A stretch of 64,000 nucleotides of DNA from positions 1 to 64,000 of the forward strand of contig NZ_FNFB01000012.1 in the NCBI RefSeq assembly GCF_900100395.1, given 5' to 3'. Below are positions 59,781 to 64,000 of the stretch, one piece after another. The DNA comes from Nonomuraea maritima (GTDB taxonomy: Bacteria; Actinomycetota; Actinomycetes; Streptosporangiales; Streptosporangiaceae). The notes beneath the pieces are model-generated. The model was not told where the DNA came from, did not search any database, and saw nothing but the letters and a program-made list of their open reading frames with translations. The position numbers and the translations under genes are program-made. Each line of letters starts with the position of its first letter. Positions within the stretch are counted from its first letter, which is position 1.

Positions 59781-60719
59781 TCAGGCGCCGTACCCGCTCG
59801 CCCGGCGGGTCGCGTCGCGCGGCCACTCGGGCGGGCGCGCGGGCGGGTCGGTGAACGGCGTGCTCAGCAGCTCACCGGCGGTCTGCCGGGCCTGCCCGAT
59901 GCTCTCCTCGAACTGCCTGCGCACGTGCGCCGCCTGCTCCGACAGCTCCTTGATGTGCCGGCGCGCCAGGTCGTCGCGCACGGTGTCGGCGATGAGCTGC
60001 TGGTAGTCGGGCGTCCTCGCGGCCATCGCCTCCAGCCGGGCGTGCGTGTGGTAGACCGTGTCGGCCTTGATCACCTGTTTGGCGTACTTCTCCAGGTGAC
60101 GTACGCGGCGGGTGAGCGACGTCCAGGCGGCGTCGAGCGCGGTCGTGTACGGCTTGAACGCCTCCTCCATGCCGGGCGGCAGATCCCGGGGGACGATCCT
60201 GCGGTGCTCGGCGTGCATGGCCGACAGCCGTCTCAGCCGATGGGCGATCTGCCAGATCTCCTCCGGCAGCGACACCTGGTTGTCGATGCTGTCGATCAGG
60301 CCCGCGCGGTGCACGTGGGAGCCGAGAATCGCCGCCACGGCGTTCTGCGCCCGGTGCAGCAGCATCTGGCACGGATGGTCGAGGTCCTCCGGCAGGACGT
60401 ACCGGTCGGCGTGCGTCTGCGCCAGCTGCAGCCGGCGTCTGGTGGAGCGGTAGGTGTTGTCCGTCGCGATCCAGCGGAATAACACGATCACTCCCGCGCC
60501 GATCCCCGCCACGAACACCCACGGGCGGTCCGTGAGCACCGAGAGGCAGACGAGGGAGGCGGGCACGAGGAAGAGCAGCGCGGGGTGGGACGTGGTGCTC
60601 ACGCGCTTTCCGGACCGTGTCTGGCGAAGTATGTGCGGACTCGACAGGAGTTCGGCCGAGGTCTCCGGGGGCAGCGAAGGATCGATCACCAGCCGTGGGG
60701 GCAGAGCTCGTGGATCCAT
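59781..60719 (-). CDS. Membrane protein of unknown function next to an IS element
   Basis: A 312-residue protein with two adjacent membrane segments (HPALLFLVPASLVCLSVL about 45-62, and PWVFVAGIGAGVIVLF about 66-81) and a long helical cytoplasmic region rich in Arg, His and Glu. It contains no known domain. GGGAG lies 6 bases before the ATG. The left end of the IS200/IS605 element begins about 20 bases upstream of this start, so its native promoter has been displaced or lies beyond the element. It converges on the STAND gene with 18 bases between the stops, so the two may be functionally paired, but that is only positional. Confidence 0.65.
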   Translation of the reverse strand: MDPRALPPRLVIDPSLPPETSAELLSSPHILRQTRSGKRVSTTSHPALLFLVPASLVCLSVLTDRPWVFVAGIGAGVIVLFRWIATDNTYRSTRRRLQLAQTHADRYVLPEDLDHPCQMLLHRAQNAVAAILGSHVHRAGLIDSIDNQVSLPEEIWQIAHRLRRLSAMHAEHRRIVPRDLPPGMEEAFKPYTTALDAAWTSLTRRVRHLEKYAKQVIKADTVYHTHARLEAMAARTPDYQQLIADTVRDDLARRHIKELSEQAAHVRRQFEESIGQARQTAGELLSTPFTDPPARPPEWPRDATRRASGYGA

Positions 60720-60873
60720 CAGGTTCTCCCGAGGGGACCATCGCCTTCAGGCGACGGGGGAATCGGGAGCGGGAGGGCCGCCAAGGCCCGAGCGTGGAGT
60801 GACCTGCCTGGTCTGCGCATCAAAGATCTCCGTTCGTCGCGCATGAGATGGACAGCCCTGTTACAAGGATCGT

Positions 60874-61293
60874 GTGGCACGGCAAGTGCGCACTTCCCCC
60901 GGTGCGGCGTATGACCTCGGCTATCACGTGGTGTGGTGCCCGAAGTACCGCCCCCCGGGCCTGGGCGGCCGGGTGAAGGACCGCCTGGAGGAGATGATCC
61001 GTGCCAAGGCCGACGGGCACGGTTGGGAGATCGTGGCGGTTGAGGTGATGCCGGACCACGTGCACCTGTTCGTCAAGCCCCACCCGACGAACTCGCCCTC
61101 GTACGTGGCCAGCCAGTTCAAGGGCTTCACCTCCCACCACCTTCGCGCCGAGTTCGGCCACCTGCGTTCCCGACTGCCCACACTGTGGTCACGGTCCTTC
61201 TTCGTGGCCACGGTCGGCGCGGTGTCGGCCGAGGCGGTGCAGCGCTACATCGAGACTCGGTACGAGCGGCCCCAGGGCGGTGGCCGTGCGTAG
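60874..61293 (+). CDS. tnpA: IS200/IS605 transposase TnpA (Y1 HUH)
   Basis: A 139-residue single-tyrosine transposase of normal length. The start GAAYDLGYHVVWCPKYR (written here as residues 10-26 with small variation) is typical. The HUH metal-binding pair is His62 and His64 in VMPDHVHLFV, and the catalytic tyrosine is Tyr125 in AVQRYIETRY. All catalytic residues are intact, so transposition of the element could still be active. It excises and inserts single-stranded DNA by recognising the end hairpins. The GTG start at 60874 matches the family N-terminus. The following tnpB frame starts 14 bases before the tnpA stop. Confidence 0.92.
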   Translation: MARQVRTSPGAAYDLGYHVVWCPKYRPPGLGGRVKDRLEEMIRAKADGHGWEIVAVEVMPDHVHLFVKPHPTNSPSYVASQFKGFTSHHLRAEFGHLRSRLPTLWSRSFFVATVGAVSAEAVQRYIETRYERPQGGGRA

Positions 61294-61566
61294 ATCGTTC
61301 AAGTTCCTGCTGCGCCCCACGAGCAAGCAGGCGGCGGCGCTGGCGGCGTGCCTGGAGGACCACCGTACGCTGTACAACGCCGCGCTGGAGCACCGCCGCA
61401 CCGCCTACGCCACAGCGGGTGTGAGCGTCCGGTACGGCGAGCAGTCGGCCGAGTTGAAGCACATCCGTGCCGATGATGCCGGCGGGCAGGGCCGGTGGTC
61501 GTTCTCGTCCCAGCAGGCCACGCTGCGCCGCCTCGACAAGGCGTTTCGCGCGTTCTTCGACCGCGT

Positions 61567-61638
61567 CCGGACGTAGGACGCGGCGGGATGCTCGGGCTGG
61601 GAGTCCCACCGACAGCCGTCGCCGCGTCCTACGTCCGG
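61567..61638. repeat. 19-base inverted repeat flanking the inverted tnpB segment
   Basis: CCGGACGTAGGACGCGGCG at 61567-61585 is the exact reverse complement of 61620-61638. The 34 bases between them, read on the minus strand with the adjoining arm, continue the TnpB reading frame as DGCRWDSQPEHPAASYVR. The left arm is therefore an extra, inverted copy of the codons for AASYVR. Confidence 0.9.
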
Positions 61639-62397
61639 TTGCAGGGCGTCGGGCACGTCCGCGTCCACCAGCACCGCCCGGTCAAAGGCCGGGTGAAGAC
61701 GATCAGCGTGAAGCGGGAGGGCTCGCGCTGGTATGTGGTGCTGTCGTGTGATGACGTGCCGGCCGAGCCGCTGCCTGCCACGGGCGCGGTGGCCGGGGTC
61801 GATCTGGGCGTGGCCTCGCTGGTCACCACCTCCGACGGTGAGCGTCTGGCGAACCCTCGCCATCTGGCCGCGACTGCCGATCGTCTCGCCGCCGCGCAGC
61901 GCGACCTGGCCTGCAGGAAGCGCGGCTCCAAACGCCGCCGCAAGGCCGTGGCCCGTGTCGCTGCCCTGCATGCGAAGGTGCGGCGTCAGCGCCTCGACGG
62001 CGCTCACAAGGCTGCGCTCACTCTGGTCCGCGACTACGACGTGATCGTGCACGAGGAGCTGCGGATCGCGAACATGACCCGCTCGGCGTCCGGCACGATG
62101 GAAGCGCCCGGCCGCAACGTGGCGCAGAAGTCCGGGCTCAACCGTTCGATTCTGGATGCGGGTTGGGGGGTGTTCCTGACGGTCCTCGCGCACAAGGCTG
62201 AAAGCGCCGGTCGAGAGCTGATCGCGGTGAATCCCGCCGACACCTCCCGCACGTGCGCCCGGTGCGGGCACTGCGTGAAGGAGAACCGCGTCACCCAGGC
62301 CGAGTTCGCCTGTAGGGCGTGCGGGCATGCCGCGCACGCCGACGTGAACGCGGCGGTCAACATCCTCAGGGCAGGGCTTGCCCTTCGCCAGGCTGCG

Positions 62398-62436
62398 GGA
62401 GCGGCTTGGCGAGAAGCCGCTCCCTTCAGGGAGCGG
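62398..62436 (+). ncRNA. 3' end scaffold of a TnpB guide RNA (omega RNA), candidate
   Basis: GGAGCGGCTT (62398-62407) pairs with AAGCCGCTCC (62414-62423), and the alternative hairpin CCGCTCCC-TTCA-GGGAGCGG (62417-62436) overlaps it. The right end of IS200/IS605 elements is transcribed as the omega RNA that guides TnpB, with these structures just before the guide segment. Sequence after about 62445 would be the guide. With TnpB broken, any activity would need a TnpB supplied from elsewhere. Confidence 0.45.
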
Positions 62437-62474
62437 AGGAGTCACAGGTTCATGCTGCTTCATACGGCAGGGAT

Positions 62475-62502
62475 TTGCTCATGTTTGAGGGACATATAGG
62501 GT
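62475..62502 (+). promoter_or_regulatory. Promoter of the tyrosine phosphatase gene
   Basis: TTGCTC (62475-62480) and TAGGGT (62497-62502) are separated by 16 bases, and the -10 box ends 6 bases before the ATG, so the transcript is probably leaderless. The -35 box lies about 30 bases from the right end of the IS element, and the TAG of the -10 box is also the stop codon of the tnpB reading frame. Confidence 0.45.
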
Positions 62503-62508
62503 CTGACA

Positions 62509-63309
62509 ATGAGGGAGATCACAAGGTGGATCGATCTTGAAGGCGCCGTCAACGCGCGCGACCTCGGCGGGCTGCCCACCCGCGACGGCGGACGGACCCG
62601 CTTCGGGCGCGTCTTCCGCGCCGACAACCTGCAAGGACTCACCCGCGCGGACGTACGGCTGCTCGTCGCCGACCTGAACCTGCGGCACGTCGTCGACCTG
62701 CGCTCGACGGCCGAGGTGCTGCTGGAAGGCCCGGGGCCGCTCGCCCGGGTGCCCGAGGTGCGTCACCACCACCTGACGCTGTTCCTCGAGGGCGGCCGGC
62801 GCACCGACGTCGACGCCGACGTCCCCGAGGGGGTCGACGGCGACCGGGTGCTGCCCGGGGTGGGGCGGGTCGCGGACGACGAGGTGCGGGTGAGCGGCTT
62901 CTACTACGGCTACCTGCGCGACCGGCCCGACGCCGTGGTGGGGGCGCTGCGCGCGATGGCGCTGGACGACGGGGCCGCGCTCGTGCACTGCGCGGCCGGC
63001 AAGGACCGTACGGGGGTGCTGTCGGCGCTGGCCCTGGAGATCACCGGGGTGACCCGGGAGGCGATCGTCGCGGACTACGTGGCGACCGGCGAACGCCTGG
63101 AGCAGATACTCAAGCGCCTCCGTCAGAGCGACGCATACCGCGACGACCTCGACTCCCGCCCCGCGGACTACCACGTCCCCCGGGCCGCCTACATGGAACG
63201 CTTCCTCACCATCCTCGACACCCGCTTCGGCGGCCCGATGGCCTGGCTCACCCACCATGGCTGGACCCCGGCCGACACCACCGCCATGAAGTCGCGCCTA
63301 CGCGACTGA
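62509..63309 (+). CDS. Tyrosine-protein phosphatase (PtpB-like)
   Basis: A 266-residue phosphatase. The P-loop is HCAAGKDRTGV with nucleophile Cys161 and Arg167, in the form H-C-x2-G-K-D-R-T-G shared by MptpB-like and SIW14-type atypical phosphatases. ARDLGGLPTRDG at the N-terminus and VVDLRSTAE near residue 61 are also diagnostic of the bacterial Y-phosphatase 3 family. Such enzymes remove phosphate from tyrosine, serine/threonine or phosphoinositides. No ribosome binding site is present; the start rests on the leaderless promoter. The stop lies 22 bases from that of the convergent oxidoreductase. Confidence 0.9.
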   Translation: MREITRWIDLEGAVNARDLGGLPTRDGGRTRFGRVFRADNLQGLTRADVRLLVADLNLRHVVDLRSTAEVLLEGPGPLARVPEVRHHHLTLFLEGGRRTDVDADVPEGVDGDRVLPGVGRVADDEVRVSGFYYGYLRDRPDAVVGALRAMALDDGAALVHCAAGKDRTGVLSALALEITGVTREAIVADYVATGERLEQILKRLRQSDAYRDDLDSRPADYHVPRAAYMERFLTILDTRFGGPMAWLTHHGWTPADTTAMKSRLRD

Positions 63310-63331
63310 GCAAGGGTGGGTGCGGCCGTGG

Positions 63332-64000
63332 TCAGGTCAGCTGGACGACCGTTCGTTCGGCGGCCGAGCGGCGGGCCGCCTCCAGGACGGCCAGCACCTC
63401 GACCGCGCTCTCCGGGTCGACGGGCGGCGGGGCGCCCTCACGCAGCGCCGCCGCCACGCCCCGGTAGAAGTCGAGGTACGTGCCGGTGTCGGTGCGCACG
63501 AGCTGCTGGTCACCCGGCGTGCCGAGAAAGCCCCACCGGTCCTCCTCGTCGTCCCCGAACCCCGGCGAATCGGGCGTCATCCCGGCGCGCAGGCGCTCCT
63601 CCTGCACGTCCATGCCGTGCTTGACGAACGCCGCCGTCGAGCCGAGCACGCGGAAGCGGGGGCCGAGCCGGGCTGCGACCGAGCTGGCCCACAGGTGGGA
63701 ACGCGCGCCGCTCTCGTGCGTGAGCGCGATGAACGTGTCGTCGTCCCCCGTCACCCCCGCCCGCCGTACGTCGCTCTCGCAGTAGACCTCGCGCACCGGC
63801 CCCAGCAACTGGACGGCCTGGTCGACGAGGTGGCTGCCCAGGTCGTAGAGCAAGCCGGGGACCTCCTCAGGTCCGCCGCGCTCGCGCCACCCGCCCTTGG
63901 GCACCGGCCGCCACCGCTCGAAGCGCGACTCCAGGCGGTGCACGTCGCCGAGCCGCCCCTCCGCCACCAGCCGTCGCAGCGTCCGGAAGTCCCCGTCCCA
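63332..64000 (-). CDS. Gfo/Idh/MocA-family oxidoreductase, C-terminal part (runs off the window)
   Basis: The open frame continues past the window edge, so only the C-terminal 222 codons are seen. They begin WDGDFRTLRRLVAEGRLGDVHRLESRFERW-like and continue with LYDLGSHLVDQAVQLLGPV, the conserved D-x-G-x-H-x-x-D motif that places catalytic His in this family, then a beta-sheet substrate domain and DFYRGVAAALREGAPPPVDP near the end. The NAD-binding N-terminus is outside the window. Substrates are typically sugars or inositols; none can be assigned. Confidence 0.85.
   Translation of the reverse strand, partial: WDGDFRTLRRLVAEGRLGDVHRLESRFERWRPVPKGGWRERGGPEEVPGLLYDLGSHLVDQAVQLLGPVREVYCESDVRRAGVTGDDDTFIALTHESGARSHLWASSVAARLGPRFRVLGSTAAFVKHGMDVQEERLRAGMTPDSPGFGDDEEDRWGFLGTPGDQQLVRTDTGTYLDFYRGVAAALREGAPPPVDPESAVEVLAVLEAARRSAAERTVVQLT

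Larger units (their letters stand above)
60741..62445 (+). mobile_element. IS200/IS605-type insertion sequence
   Basis: The element holds tnpA (Y1 transposase) and a broken tnpB in the same direction. A small hairpin with a TTCA loop is found at both ends: TCGCC-TTCA-GGCGA at 60741-60754 (left) and CCGCTCCC-TTCA-GGGAGCGG at 62417-62436 (right). Subterminal hairpins rather than terminal inverted repeats are the rule for this family, and no target duplication is expected. Exact outer boundaries are approximate: the left end lies within about 20 bases of the membrane-protein start, and the right end probably near 62445. Confidence 0.75.
61280..62499 (+). pseudogene. tnpB: TnpB RNA-guided nuclease, inactivated by an inverted segment
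   Basis: The N-terminal piece (61280-61576, 98 codons) begins MAVRRSFKFLLRPTSKQAAA and ends FFDRVRT-stop. The C-terminal piece in another frame runs from about 61621 to the TAG at 62497-62499. It includes SYVRLQGVGHVRVHQHRP, RuvC aspartate GVDLGVASL, glutamate VHEELRI, zinc ribbon CARC/CRAC and the last aspartate in AHADVNAA. Between them about 25 codons are missing, and the stretch coding DGCRWDSQPEHPAASYVR is present on the opposite strand (61567-61620). The protein cannot be made whole. The stop lies beyond the right-end hairpin, in the promoter of the next gene. Confidence 0.85.

Overview
The window is a chromosomal stretch of a high-G+C Gram-positive bacterium (Actinomycetota). Codon third positions are almost all G or C, GTG and TTG starts are frequent, several genes look leaderless with TANNNT boxes 6-8 bases before the start codon, and the gene families are typical of filamentous actinomycetes: DUF5753-type XRE regulators, PF04672-type methyltransferases, DUF4253, polyphosphate glucokinase and secreted subtilisins. 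A member of the Streptosporangiales is my best guess, but that is inference. I saw no rRNA, tRNA or CRISPR array.

Layout. 1-9 kb: a truncated IS630-like transposase, a lipoprotein, an MFS permease, an acetyltransferase, an SDR remnant, a cysteine hydrolase, and a divergent rclA-rclR pair resembling the E. coli reactive-chlorine response genes with both regulator cysteines kept. It also holds a 35-residue Arg/Trp peptide gene, a small secreted protein and a Nudix hydrolase. 9-14.9 kb: a large secreted subtilisin, an aldo/keto reductase and a second acetyltransferase. 15-22.6 kb: a nitrate assimilation operon (narK, molybdenum nitrate reductase, flavoprotein with a BFD-like domain, nirB, nirD), the last four genes joined by ATGA overlaps and preceded by GlnR-like boxes. 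A molbindin gene follows about 1 kb later.

23-27.7 kb: lipoprotein, molbindin, GntR regulator, ADP-ribosylglycohydrolase and a secreted S15 peptidase. 27.7-35.5 kb: the least familiar block. A minus-strand operon-like array holds a 277-residue unknown protein, a probable membrane or small-protein region, a 66-residue protein, a 13-codon leader translationally coupled to an Asp/Glu-racemase-like enzyme, an FAD monooxygenase, and a sigma factor fused to a ZAS-like motif and one membrane span. A double-HTH XRE regulator and a methyltransferase diverge from it. I regard this as the best candidate for an undescribed system.

35.5-47.4 kb: mostly housekeeping and orphan enzymes (DUF4253, two HAD phosphatases, TenA, a beta-propeller protein, ppgK, hrpA, Uma2, a CGNR regulator with an MDR reductase). 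47.4-54.9 kb: gamma-glutamyltransferase, MFS exporter, ABC exporter with a divergent MarR, an amidohydrolase relative lacking its metal ligands, and a PucR-type regulator. 55-64 kb: a secreted M6 metalloprotease, a membrane-anchored STAND/TPR NTPase beside an unknown membrane protein, an IS200/IS605 element whose tnpB is broken by a small inverted segment, a tyrosine phosphatase and a partial Gfo/Idh/MocA oxidoreductase.

Convergent pairs are very tightly packed (shared CTAG stops, 8-29 base overlaps), and many 3' ends carry perfect GC-rich hairpins without a T-tract.
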